DNA of 8,367 nucleotides, from assembly GCA_013205525.1 (NCBI GenBank), contig JABMMR010000090.1, positions 1 through 8,367 on the forward strand, read 5' to 3'. Each line of letters starts with the position of its first letter. Positions within the stretch are counted from its first letter, which is position 1. Of this stretch, positions 1 to 6,184 are shown in pieces. A program made the position numbers and the translations under genes. The DNA is from Burkholderiales bacterium (GTDB lineage Bacteria; Pseudomonadota; Gammaproteobacteria; Burkholderiales; Burkholderiaceae_C). The notes under the pieces were generated by a model. That model searched no databases, had not been told where the DNA came from, and saw nothing but the letters and a program-made list of their open reading frames with translations.

Positions 1-982
1 CCACCAGTGCGGGTAAATTGGTGTCGCCCACCAAGGTGACGCCGTGTTGGACCACGGTTTGGTCAGCGATGCTCAACGGGCAATTGCCGCCCACGCCGTT
101 GGCACCCTTGCCGGCAGCCAAGTCAACAATCACCGAGCCAGGCTTCATGCTTTTAACCATGTCTTCAGTGATCAAGACGGGTGCAGCGCGGCCAGGAATC
201 AAAGCAGTGGAAATCACCACATCGGCCAGCGCCACGCGCTTGGCCACTTCAATCTTTTGCCGGTCCAGCCAAGTTTGAGGCATGGGGCGCGCATAACCGC
301 CCACGCCTTCAGCAGCTTCTTTTTCTTCGGCGGTCTCGTACGGCACATCGATGAATTTTGCGCCTAGCGACTCAACTTGTTCTTTCACGCTAGGGCGTAC
401 ATCCGAAGCTTCAATCACCGCCCCAAGTCGCTTGGCCGTGGCAATGGCTTGCAAGCCGGCAACACCCACGCCCAGAATGACAACACGCGCAGCCTTGACC
501 GTGCCGGCCGCGGTCATCAGCATGGGGAAGAAGCGCTGGTATTTGTCTACCGCCATCATCACGGCTTTGTAGCCGGCGATGTTCGCTTGCGAAGACAAGA
601 CGTCCATGCTTTGCGCACGCGTGGTTCTAGGTGCAGCCTCTAGCGCAAAACTGGTCAAGCCAGCACTTGCGATGCGTTGCAAGCCTTCGGCGTCAAACGG
701 GTTGAGCATGCCCACCAAGGCGCTGCCGGTTTTCATGTTCGACAACTCAGCAGCCGATGGGGCGCGTACTTTGAGCACCAGTTCGGCACCCAAGGCGGTA
801 ACCGCATCGGTGATTTGCGCACCAGCAGCTTCGTAGGCCGCGTCTGTCACGCTGGCTGCCAAGCCCGCGCCAGACTGCACTTTGACGGTGTGGCCTTGGG
901 CAATGATTTTTTTGGCCGTCTCAGGGGTCACGGCAACACGGGTTTCGCCGGCTGCGGTTTCAGCGGGCACGCCAATTAACAT
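1..982 (-). CDS. pntA: NAD(P) transhydrogenase alpha subunit (Re/Si-specific), N-terminal part, partial
   Basis: The proton-translocating transhydrogenase of the inner membrane moves hydride between NADH and NADP+ using the proton gradient and so supplies NADPH. This is its cytoplasmic NAD(H)-binding domain I. The reverse strand reads open from an ATG at 982 to the left edge (327 codons, no stop). It begins MLIGVPAETAAGETRVAVTP, the usual alanine dehydrogenase/PNT N-terminus. Residues 119-127 read RTTRAQSMD, a family signature, followed by SSQANIAGYKAV. A Rossmann GVGVAG loop lies at 171-176, with SDVRP at 193-197 closing the second beta strand. VIVDLAAGKGANG lies at 284-296. The start is set by a strong GGAGGAG ribosome site 6 nt upstream. 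The C-terminus is outside the window, so it cannot be said whether the membrane domain is fused on or encoded separately (pntAB). The gene diverges from nudJ. Confidence 0.95.
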   Translation of the reverse strand, partial: MLIGVPAETAAGETRVAVTPETAKKIIAQGHTVKVQSGAGLAASVTDAAYEAAGAQITDAVTALGAELVLKVRAPSAAELSNMKTGSALVGMLNPFDAEGLQRIASAGLTSFALEAAPRTTRAQSMDVLSSQANIAGYKAVMMAVDKYQRFFPMLMTAAGTVKAARVVILGVGVAGLQAIATAKRLGAVIEASDVRPSVKEQVESLGAKFIDVPYETAEEKEAAEGVGGYARPMPQTWLDRQKIEVAKRVALADVVISTALIPGRAAPVLITEDMVKSMKPGSVIVDLAAGKGANGVGGNCPLSIADQTVVQHGVTLVGDTNLPALV

Positions 983-988
983 GGTTTT

Positions 989-995
989 CTCCTCC
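989..995 (-). promoter_or_regulatory. Strong ribosome binding site of pntA
   Basis: On the minus strand GGAGGAG is followed by a 6-nt spacer (AAAACC) and then the ATG. This near-perfect complement to the 16S 3' end fixes the pntA start. Confidence 0.85.
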
Positions 996-1001
996 ACTCA
1001 A

Positions 1002-1036
1002 TGGGCGAGAATCATCGCAGATTCACAAAGCGCCCA
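1002..1036. promoter_or_regulatory. Imperfect nested dyad in the pntA/nudJ divergent spacer
   Basis: The 74-bp spacer between the divergent starts must hold both promoters. It contains an outer inverted repeat TGGGCG (1002-1007) / CGCCCA (1031-1036) and an inner one GAATC (1009-1013) / GATTC (1020-1024). The arms are asymmetrically spaced. On the minus strand GATGAT (1011-1016) resembles a -10 box but has only a weak -35, and no good -10/-35 pair stands out for nudJ. The dyad could be an operator or chance. Confidence 0.25.
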
Positions 1037-1056
1037 GAAAAAGAGGATTTTGCACC

Positions 1057-1551
1057 ATGACTGAAAGATGGAAACCCAGCGTTACCGTGGCTGGCATCAT
1101 AGAAAAAGATGGCAAGTACCTGCTGGTTGAAGAGCACACACCTAATGGCTTGATGTTCAACAACCCAGCCGGACACCTAGACCCTGGCGAATCCCCGCTA
1201 CAAGCCTGCGTGCGCGAGGTGTTGGAAGAGACGGCTTTTCACTTCACACCTACGGCGCTGGTGGGGATTTATTTGTCGCGCTTTCTTAAACAGGCAAGCG
1301 CGAATGAGCCCGCCCAAGACATCAGCTACTTGCGTTTTGCTTTTACCGGTGAACTGGGGGCGCTCGAGGCAGGGCGCGCCTTAGACGTGGGCATTGTGCG
1401 AACGCTTTGGATGAGCATTGATGAAATGCAAGCCACCCAAGCCAGACACCGCAGCCGCTTGCTGCTGCGCTGCGCCCAAGACCATGCATCGGGTCAACGT
1501 TTCCCTTTAGAAACGGTGTACACCGACCCCAGTGTGCTGGGCGTTATTTAA
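1057..1551 (+). CDS. nudJ: Nudix hydrolase, NudJ-like (phosphatase/pyrophosphohydrolase)
   Basis: This is a cytoplasmic Mg2+-dependent Nudix enzyme of 164 aa. Escherichia coli NudJ (153 aa) hydrolyses nucleoside tri- and diphosphates and HMP-PP, a thiamine intermediate. The Nudix box spans residues 39-61: G39, E45, R53-E54, E57-E58. The usual glycine near its end is alanine (EETAF instead of EETGF). The early stretch PSVTVAGII, the PAGHLDPGES segment and the C-terminal GQRFPLE...GVI match the NudJ layout from end to end, which is why I prefer NudJ to a generic Nudix call. The start is supported by an AAGAGGA ribosome site at 1041-1047, 9 nt upstream. The gene diverges from pntA and collides head-on with ptsI, sharing the TTAA at 1548-1551. 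The true substrate cannot be read from sequence. Confidence 0.88.
   Translation: MTERWKPSVTVAGIIEKDGKYLLVEEHTPNGLMFNNPAGHLDPGESPLQACVREVLEETAFHFTPTALVGIYLSRFLKQASANEPAQDISYLRFAFTGELGALEAGRALDVGIVRTLWMSIDEMQATQARHRSRLLLRCAQDHASGQRFPLETVYTDPSVLGVI
1528..1549 (+). terminator. Weak hairpin across the nudJ stop, possible terminator
   Basis: CCCAG (1528-1532), loop TGTG, CTGGG (1537-1541), then CGTTATTTA. The 5-bp stem is short and the T-rich tail is interrupted. It lies inside the last codons of nudJ and inside the 3' end of ptsI. It is the only candidate seen at this gene convergence. Confidence 0.2.
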
Positions 1552-3308
1552 GTATGAAGTATTTCCGCGGCGGGGTCTTCGGCCGCCATGACCCGCTGGG
1601 CCCAAGCGGCTAAACGACTCGCGTCTGCCCGCAAAATCTCTTGCTTGACTCGCAAAATTTGGGTTGGGTGCATAGAGAACTGCCGCAAGCCCAAGCCCAG
1701 CAACAAGCGGGTGAGGCTGGGGTCTCCTGCCATCTCGCCACATAAGCTGATGTCTTTGCCGGCGGCGGCACCTTGGGCAATGGTGTTGGCCACCAATTGC
1801 AAAATAGCCGGATGCAAGGGGTCATACAAATGCGCCACTTGCTCGTCTGCGCGATCAATTGCCAAGGTGTACTGAATCAAGTCGTTGGTACCCACCGACA
1901 GAAAATCAAAGTATTTCAAAAACACCTTTAAATTCAGGGCGGCCGCTGGCACCTCTATCATGGCGCCAACTTTGACCGACCCATAAGCTTGGCCTTTTTT
2001 ATCTAACTGATCACGTGCTTGGGTCAGCAACGCAAAAGTCTGGTGGATTTCCCGCGTGTGCGCCAGCATGGGTATGAGCAAATTGACCGGCCCATGCAAA
2101 GCAGCACGCAATATGGCACGCAGTTGACTCAAAAACATGCTGGGGTCTGCCAAGCTCCAGCGAATGGCACGCAAGCCCAAAGCGGGGTTGAGATGGGCCT
2201 CGTCTTTGGTGGTTCGGTCCAGAGGCTTGTCTGCACCAACGTCCACCGTGCGAATAGTTACCGGCATGCCCTGCATGCCTTCAACGGCACGCCGGTAGGC
2301 AAGAAACTGCTCTTCTTCATCGGGCAATTGCCCTTCGCGCCCCATAAACAAAAACTCACTGCGAAACAGTCCCACACCCACAGCGCCCACAGACAAAGCC
2401 ACAGCCGCGTCTTCTGGCAATTCGATATTGGCCAACAACTGAATTTTTTTGCCATCTAAGGTGATCGATGGCGTGTGGCGTAAGCGGGTGAGGCGCTCGC
2501 GTTCCAGTTGGGCTTGACGTTGCTTAAAGGCGTATTCCGCCAAAATAATAGGCGAAGGGCTAACAATAATGACACCAGCGTCTCCGTCAATGATGACCCA
2601 ATCATCTTGATGCACCAAATGACTGGCATTGCGCGCACCCACCACCGCAGGTATGTCCAGACTGCGCGCCACGATCGCTGTGTGCGAGGTCTTGCCACCC
2701 ACATCGGTGACAAACCCGGTAAACACGCTTTGTTTGAATTGCAGCATGTCTGCTGGTGACAAATCATGGGCAATCAATACCAAGGGCACATCGTGGCTGT
2801 CATCCAACAATAACTCTTGCTGCCACGTGCCTGGTTTACGTTGCGCAGGTTGCGGCAAACTGGTTGGCAAGCCCTTCATATGCCGCAGCAAGCGTTCAAC
2901 CACTTGCTCCAGATCCCCCTTGCGCTCACGCAAATAGGCGTCCTCCATATCGTCAAACTGCCTGGCCACCACTTCGAGTTGTGAAGTCAATGCCCATTCA
3001 GCGTTGTACAAACGGTCGGTCACCCAATGCTTGACCCCATCAGCCAGCATCTCGTCTTGCAAGAGCATCAGATGCACCTCGAGTAATGCGGGAAGTTCGG
3101 GTGGAGCATCTTTGGGTACTGTTTTTTGGATGCGCTGAATTTCCACCATCACGGCGTGACGCGACTGATTGATGCGCTCGATTTCTTGCTCGATTTGACT
3201 CGGCTCTATGAAGTAATGCGCCACATCCACACGGCTAGATGCCACCAACACGGCACGCCCAATGGCAATGCCGCGAGCAACAGCTAAGCCGTGGATGGAG
3301 AAGGTCAT
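1548..3308 (-). CDS. ptsI: PTS enzyme I (phosphoenolpyruvate-protein phosphotransferase)
   Basis: This cytoplasmic enzyme takes phosphate from PEP and passes it to HPr. With the ATG at 3308 the protein is 586 aa (E. coli EI: 575). Domains in order: HPr-binding and phosphohistidine region (about 1-250) with GGKTSHTAIVARS and active-site His209; then the PEP-binding TIM barrel, with GLFRSEFLFMGR (323-334), DVGADKP (366-372), LSVGTNDLIQYTLA (480-493) and the catalytic-cysteine motif LCGEMAGDP with Cys523. There is no N-terminal GAF domain, so it is classical EI and not PtsP/EI-Ntr. An in-frame TTG at 3341 would overlap ptsH by 29 nt and add 11 residues; the ATG gives the family N-terminus and lies 4 nt after the ptsH stop, suggesting translational coupling. 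In Ralstonia eutropha, mutants in EI and HPr genes (phbI, phbH) had altered polyhydroxybutyrate storage, so a regulatory role is plausible. Confidence 0.96.
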   Translation of the reverse strand: MTFSIHGLAVARGIAIGRAVLVASSRVDVAHYFIEPSQIEQEIERINQSRHAVMVEIQRIQKTVPKDAPPELPALLEVHLMLLQDEMLADGVKHWVTDRLYNAEWALTSQLEVVARQFDDMEDAYLRERKGDLEQVVERLLRHMKGLPTSLPQPAQRKPGTWQQELLLDDSHDVPLVLIAHDLSPADMLQFKQSVFTGFVTDVGGKTSHTAIVARSLDIPAVVGARNASHLVHQDDWVIIDGDAGVIIVSPSPIILAEYAFKQRQAQLERERLTRLRHTPSITLDGKKIQLLANIELPEDAAVALSVGAVGVGLFRSEFLFMGREGQLPDEEEQFLAYRRAVEGMQGMPVTIRTVDVGADKPLDRTTKDEAHLNPALGLRAIRWSLADPSMFLSQLRAILRAALHGPVNLLIPMLAHTREIHQTFALLTQARDQLDKKGQAYGSVKVGAMIEVPAAALNLKVFLKYFDFLSVGTNDLIQYTLAIDRADEQVAHLYDPLHPAILQLVANTIAQGAAAGKDISLCGEMAGDPSLTRLLLGLGLRQFSMHPTQILRVKQEILRADASRLAAWAQRVMAAEDPAAEILHT

Positions 3309-3312
3309 GGAG

Positions 3313-3582
3313 TTATTCGCCTTCGCCGAATTTGTCTGCAAATAAAGCCATTAAAGCTTGCATCGCCTCGGCTTCTTGCTCGCCCTCGGTTTCCAACTCG
3401 ACTTCACTCCCCAAGCCTGCGGCCAATATCATCACGCCCATGATGCTTTTGCCGTTGACTCGGCGCTCGCCCTTGCTGACCCACACTTGGCAGGGAAAGG
3501 AGCCCGCGAGTTTGGTGAGTTTGGCCGAGGCTCTGGCGTGCAAGCCTAATTTGTTGATGATAGTGATGTTTTGTTTCTGCAT
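3313..3582 (-). CDS. ptsH: Phosphocarrier protein HPr
   Basis: This small cytoplasmic phosphocarrier (89 aa) relays phosphate from EI to EIIA. KLGLHARAS carries the phosphorylated His15 followed by Arg17. VNGKSIMGVM carries Ser46, the site used by HPr kinase/phosphatase in bacteria that have HprK. The length and whole fold pattern are standard for HPr, and the C-terminus is acidic (KFGEGE). The start lies 7 nt after the EIIA stop, with only a weak GAG-type ribosome site, which suggests coupling to EIIA translation. It is the middle gene of the EIIA-ptsH-ptsI operon. Confidence 0.96.
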   Translation of the reverse strand: MQKQNITIINKLGLHARASAKLTKLAGSFPCQVWVSKGERRVNGKSIMGVMILAAGLGSEVELETEGEQEAEAMQALMALFADKFGEGE

Positions 3583-3589
3583 ATTTCAC

Positions 3590-4000
3590 TCAAGAAGAAA
3601 ATGGGGGGTCGTTGTCACAAGCTACTTGCATTACGCCTTGTGCGCCGCCAGATAAAGCGCGCTGTGTAAGCACCTCCAGCGCTTCATGTCTGTAGCACAC
3701 CGTGCGCAGCAACATGGGCAAATTCACGCCAGCAATCAAACGCGACGGCATGCCGCTGACCAAACGCTTGGCCACATTGGAAGGTGTTGCACCAAAAACA
3801 TCTGTTAAGACCAAGGTGTCTTGATTTATGGGGGTGCCCAGCAACAGTTGAGCGGCTTTTAAGCTGTCCTCTGGCGATGCGTCAGGCAGCACGTCGACAG
3901 CGATCACCGCATGGGCGCAGTCTGGAAAAACATGCAAAGCGCAATCCCTGAGGGCGCTGGCCAAAGGTGCATGGGCTATTAAAAGAATGCGTGTGCTCAT
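3590..4000 (-). CDS. PTS EIIA component, mannose family (single domain)
   Basis: This 136-aa cytoplasmic phosphoacceptor of the mannose/sorbose EIIA fold is phosphorylated by HPr. His10 lies in LLIAHAPLASAL and is the expected phosphorylation site. Asp67 in TDVFGATPSN (66-75) matches the aspartate that sits beside the active histidine in E. coli IIA-Man. GVNLPMLLR (91-99) is the other conserved loop. It is a stand-alone domain: no EIIB domain follows, and no EIIB, EIIC or EIID gene is in the window. A transport role is therefore unlikely from this context, and it is better seen as the end point of a regulatory relay. It is the first gene of the operon and its start lies about 16 nt from the predicted transcription start. 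Ribosome site weak (GAGAG). Confidence 0.93.
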   Translation of the reverse strand: MSTRILLIAHAPLASALRDCALHVFPDCAHAVIAVDVLPDASPEDSLKAAQLLLGTPINQDTLVLTDVFGATPSNVAKRLVSGMPSRLIAGVNLPMLLRTVCYRHEALEVLTQRALSGGAQGVMQVACDNDPPFSS

Positions 4001-4022
4001 GTGCTCTCAGAAAAACCTTTCG

Positions 4023-4050
4023 ATTATCACTCTTGTGCCATCGTTTGCAA
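4023..4050 (-). promoter_or_regulatory. Predicted sigma70-type promoter of the EIIA-ptsH-ptsI operon
   Basis: Reading the minus strand, a -35 TTGCAA (4045-4050) is separated by 16 nt from a -10 GATAAT (4023-4028, 5 of 6 consensus). Transcription would begin near 4016, leaving a short leader before the EIIA ATG at 4000. Its -35 box overlaps the -10 region of the opposite-facing promoter. Confidence 0.55.
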
Positions 4051-4054
4051 TAAT
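4046..4054 (+). promoter_or_regulatory. Predicted extended -10 promoter of the CoA-transferase gene
   Basis: TGC followed by AATAAT (4049-4054, 5 of 6 to TATAAT) is a good extended -10, and no clear -35 is visible. The expected transcription start is at about 4061, the A of the ATG, so the mRNA could be leaderless. This fits the absence of a Shine-Dalgarno sequence before 4061. Confidence 0.4.
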
Positions 4055-4060
4055 CTACAG

Positions 4061-5305
4061 ATGAACGCTTTAGATGGCATCCGTGTATTAGATTTATCCC
4101 GCGTGCTGGCGGGCCCTTGGTCTACCCAAATTTTGGCTGATTTAGGTGCTGATGTGGTCAAAGTAGAACGCCTTGGGACGGGCGACGATACCCGTGGCTG
4201 GGGACCGCCCTTTTTGCATGACGCCCAGGGCAATGACACCGCCGAAGCCGCTTACTACTTGGGCACCAACCGCAATAAACGCTCCATAAGCTGCGATATA
4301 GCCAACCCCTCAGGGCAAGATTTGATTCGCTCATTGGCTTTAAACAGCCATGTGTTTATCGAGAATTTCAAAGTCGGCGACATGGCCCGTTACGGCCTGG
4401 ACTTTGCAAGCCTCAAAGCCATTAATCCCAGCTTGGTCTACTGCAGCATCACAGGCTTTGGTCAAACCGGCCCCTACAGCGAGCGAGCCGGTTATGACTT
4501 CGCGATTCAGGCCATGGGCGGCTTGATGAGTGTCACAGGTGAACGAGATGCTGTCGGTGGAGGTCCTCAAAAAGTAGGCGTTGCTGTTGCCGATTTGTTC
4601 ACTGGCATGTATGCCACCGTAGCCATTTTGGCGGCGATTCGCCATGCCGAGCGCACCGGCGTGGGTCAGTACATTGACATGGCTTTGCTCGATACCCAAG
4701 TGGCCATGCTGGCAAATTTGGGTGCCAATTATTTGGTCAATGGCGCCAAACTCCCCCCGCCGCAACGTATGGGAAATGCCCATGTCAACATTGTCCCCTA
4801 TCAGGTTTTTGAGGTTGCGCCAAAGGTCAGCGGTGAACGAGATTACATGATTGTGGCGGTTGGCAATGACGGGCAATTTGTAAAGTTCTGTGAAGTCTTG
4901 GGCCGGTCAGATTGGTCGCGTGACCCGCGCTTTGGTCGCAACCAAGACAGGGTTCGCCACCGGGACGCACTGGTTCCCATGCTGATCGAAGTCTTGCTAA
5001 CACGCGGTAAATATGTTTGGCTAGAAGCTTTGGAGGCCGCCAAGGTGCCGTGCGGCCCCATCAATAATTTGTCTGAAGTCTTTAACGACGCCCATGTGCA
5101 ATCTCGCCAGATGGTCGACCATTGGGTGCACGCATCAGGGGTTGACCTCAACTTGGTTGCCAGCCCCATGAAGCTGAGTCAAACGCCAGTCAGACATGAC
5201 TTGCCTCCGCCACTTTTGGGTCAACACACAGATGAAGTTTTGCAAGAATGGTTGAGTCTTGACGCTGCCCAATGTGCGGCTTTGCGTCAAGCTCGGGCGA
5301 TTTAG
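4061..5305 (+). CDS. CaiB/BaiF (class III) acyl-CoA transferase, SUGCT-like
   Basis: Class III CoA-transferases move CoA between carboxylic acids through an aspartyl intermediate. The protein is 414 aa, normal for the family. The N-terminus LDGIRVLDLSRVLAGPW (4-20), ADLGADVVKVE (26-36) and RNKRSI (71-76) form the CoA-binding start of the family. The catalytic aspartate is probably Asp178 in VAVADLFTGMYA, aligned with Asp169 of formyl-CoA transferase. GDDTRGWGPPF, NIVPYQ, VPCGPINN and PPPLLGQHT resemble the human SUGCT (succinate/hydroxymethylglutarate) group, so a dicarboxylic acid substrate is possible but not shown. The frame is open from a GTG at 4001, but that start gives 20 residues unlike the family and has no ribosome site, so the ATG at 4061 was chosen. 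It stands alone between opposite-strand genes, so context gives no pathway. Confidence 0.9.
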   Translation: MNALDGIRVLDLSRVLAGPWSTQILADLGADVVKVERLGTGDDTRGWGPPFLHDAQGNDTAEAAYYLGTNRNKRSISCDIANPSGQDLIRSLALNSHVFIENFKVGDMARYGLDFASLKAINPSLVYCSITGFGQTGPYSERAGYDFAIQAMGGLMSVTGERDAVGGGPQKVGVAVADLFTGMYATVAILAAIRHAERTGVGQYIDMALLDTQVAMLANLGANYLVNGAKLPPPQRMGNAHVNIVPYQVFEVAPKVSGERDYMIVAVGNDGQFVKFCEVLGRSDWSRDPRFGRNQDRVRHRDALVPMLIEVLLTRGKYVWLEALEAAKVPCGPINNLSEVFNDAHVQSRQMVDHWVHASGVDLNLVASPMKLSQTPVRHDLPPPLLGQHTDEVLQEWLSLDAAQCAALRQARAI

Positions 5306-5320
5306 TGTCGCTATTTTTTA
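5296..5320 (+). terminator. Possible intrinsic terminator of the CoA-transferase gene
   Basis: GGCGA (5296-5300) pairs with TCGCT (5308-5312), including one G-U pair, across a 7-nt loop that contains the stop codon. A run of six T follows at 5314-5319. The stem is short, but the T-run is well placed and falls in the 20-bp gap before the convergent peroxiredoxin gene. Confidence 0.35.
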
Positions 5321-5325
5321 TCGGT

Positions 5326-5832
5326 TCAGTGTTTGGTCTGAGACAGCAAAGTGTCTGCGTCGCTGACCTCAAATTTTCCTGGACCTTCAATATTGAGCGT
5401 CACGACTTTGCCATCTTTGACCAGCATGGAGTAGCGGTTGGAGCGAAGTCCTAAGCCTTTGCCTGTGAGGTCTAAAGTCAAGCCCGTGGCTTTGGCGAAT
5501 TCTGCGTCGCCGTCACCCAACATGCGCACTTTGCCTGCTGCGTGAAGTTCTCGGCCCCATGCGCCCATGACAAAAGCGTCGTTCACGCTGACACACCAAA
5601 TTTCATCCACGCCTGCTGCGGTCAATTCGGCATGTTTGTCCAAGTACCCAGGCACATGTTTGGCAGAGCACGTGGGCGTGAAGGCGCCGGGCAGGGCAAA
5701 CAAAGCGATGGTCTTACCAGCGGTGGCCTTGGCCACGTCGACTGGGTTGGGGCCTATGCTGCAACCATTGCCCTCAACTTCAGAGTATTCCATTAAGGTG
5801 GTGTGGGGAAGGGTGTCGCCGACTTTGATCAT
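5326..5832 (-). CDS. Peroxiredoxin, Prx5 type (redoxin/AhpC-TSA superfamily)
   Basis: This 168-aa cytoplasmic thiol peroxidase reduces hydrogen peroxide and organic peroxides. The active-site signature PGAFTPTCS (48-56) carries the peroxidatic Cys55 with Thr52 before it. RSNRYSMLVKDGKV (130-143) holds the conserved arginine, probably Arg133, that helps activate the cysteine. Other cysteines are Cys24 and Cys80; which, if any, is the resolving residue cannot be decided here. There is no fused glutaredoxin domain. The ATG at 5832 is fixed by AAGGAG six nt upstream; an in-frame ATG at 5862 lies inside the preceding hairpin and is unlikely. It follows rpsQ on the same strand after 78 bp that include a terminator-like hairpin, so it is expressed either by read-through of the S10 operon or from an unrecognised promoter. 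Confidence 0.93.
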   Translation of the reverse strand: MIKVGDTLPHTTLMEYSEVEGNGCSIGPNPVDVAKATAGKTIALFALPGAFTPTCSAKHVPGYLDKHAELTAAGVDEIWCVSVNDAFVMGAWGRELHAAGKVRMLGDGDAEFAKATGLTLDLTGKGLGLRSNRYSMLVKDGKVVTLNIEGPGKFEVSDADTLLSQTKH

Positions 5833-5838
5833 ATTGAA

Positions 5839-5844
5839 CTCCTT
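5839..5844 (-). promoter_or_regulatory. Ribosome binding site of the peroxiredoxin gene
   Basis: AAGGAG on the minus strand with a 6-nt spacer to the ATG at 5832. It decides this start over the upstream in-frame ATG at 5862. Confidence 0.85.
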
Positions 5845-5876
5845 GAAATGAAAATGACCCACGATTGTGGGTCATT
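5845..5876 (-). terminator. Hairpin after rpsQ, likely terminator or attenuator
   Basis: A perfect 10-bp inverted repeat, AATGACCCAC (5853-5862) and GTGGGTCATT (5867-5876), with a 4-nt loop. On the minus strand it is followed by TTCATTTC, so the 3' side reads TCATTTTCATTTC, a broken T-tract. It lies 34 nt after the rpsQ stop and 8 nt before the ribosome site of the peroxiredoxin gene. The interrupted tract suggests partial termination of the S10 operon with some read-through. Confidence 0.7.
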
Positions 5877-5910
5877 ACTAAGATTGTGTTTGCACGCAAC
5901 CGTTTAACAC

Positions 5911-6180
5911 TTATAGCGCTGCTGCTTTTTCAACCAAACGGGTAGCTACCCAATTTTTAGTTTTAGAAATAGGACGGCTTTCTGTGATTTCAATCACATC
6001 ACCTAAATGGTACTGGCCTGTCTCATCATGCGCATGGTATTTACTGGATTTACCCACGATCTTCCCGTAGAGCGCATGCTTGACGCGACGCTCGACCAAG
6101 ACTGTGACTGTTTTAGCGCGTTTGGCGCTGACAACTTTACCGACCAATGTGCGTTTGAGTGATGGTTTAGCTTCTGTCAT
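5911..6180 (-). CDS. rpsQ: 30S ribosomal protein S17
   Basis: S17 (89 aa) is a primary 16S rRNA-binding protein of the small subunit with an OB fold. [24 protein letters not shown] and the [18 protein letters not shown] segment are the expected core. The ATG at 6180 is chosen because AAGGAG (6188-6193) lies 7 nt upstream, formed from the last two codons of rpmC; the upstream in-frame start at 6231 adds residues foreign to S17. It starts 4 nt after the rpmC stop. It is the last gene of the cluster: the 50S L14 gene rplN, which follows rpsQ in many bacteria, is absent here. Confidence 0.97.
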   Translation of the reverse strand: MTEAKPSLKRTLVGKVVSAKRAKTVTVLVERRVKHALYGKIVGKSSKYHAHDETGQYHLGDVIEITESRPISKTKNWVATRLVEKAAAL

Positions 6181-6184
6181 GGTG

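Noticed and set aside
2019..2459. 146-aa plus-strand frame, His/Gln rich
   Set aside because: Antisense to the PEP-binding domain of ptsI; the composition reflects reverse reading of that gene.
3309..3341. TTG start for ptsI at 3341, adding 11 residues
   Set aside because: It would overlap ptsH by 29 nt and add residues not found at the EI N-terminus. The ATG at 3308 lies 4 nt after the ptsH stop and begins the family sequence.
4001..4060. GTG start for the CoA-transferase at 4001
   Set aside because: No ribosome site, and the added 20 residues do not resemble the family. The stretch also holds both predicted promoters.
4340..4876. 178-aa open frame on the minus strand
   Set aside because: It is wholly antisense to the well-supported CoA-transferase, has no recognisable domain, and is a by-product of codon bias.
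5833..5862. Upstream ATG for the peroxiredoxin at 5862
   Set aside because: It lies within the hairpin and lacks a ribosome site, while the ATG at 5832 has AAGGAG at ideal spacing.
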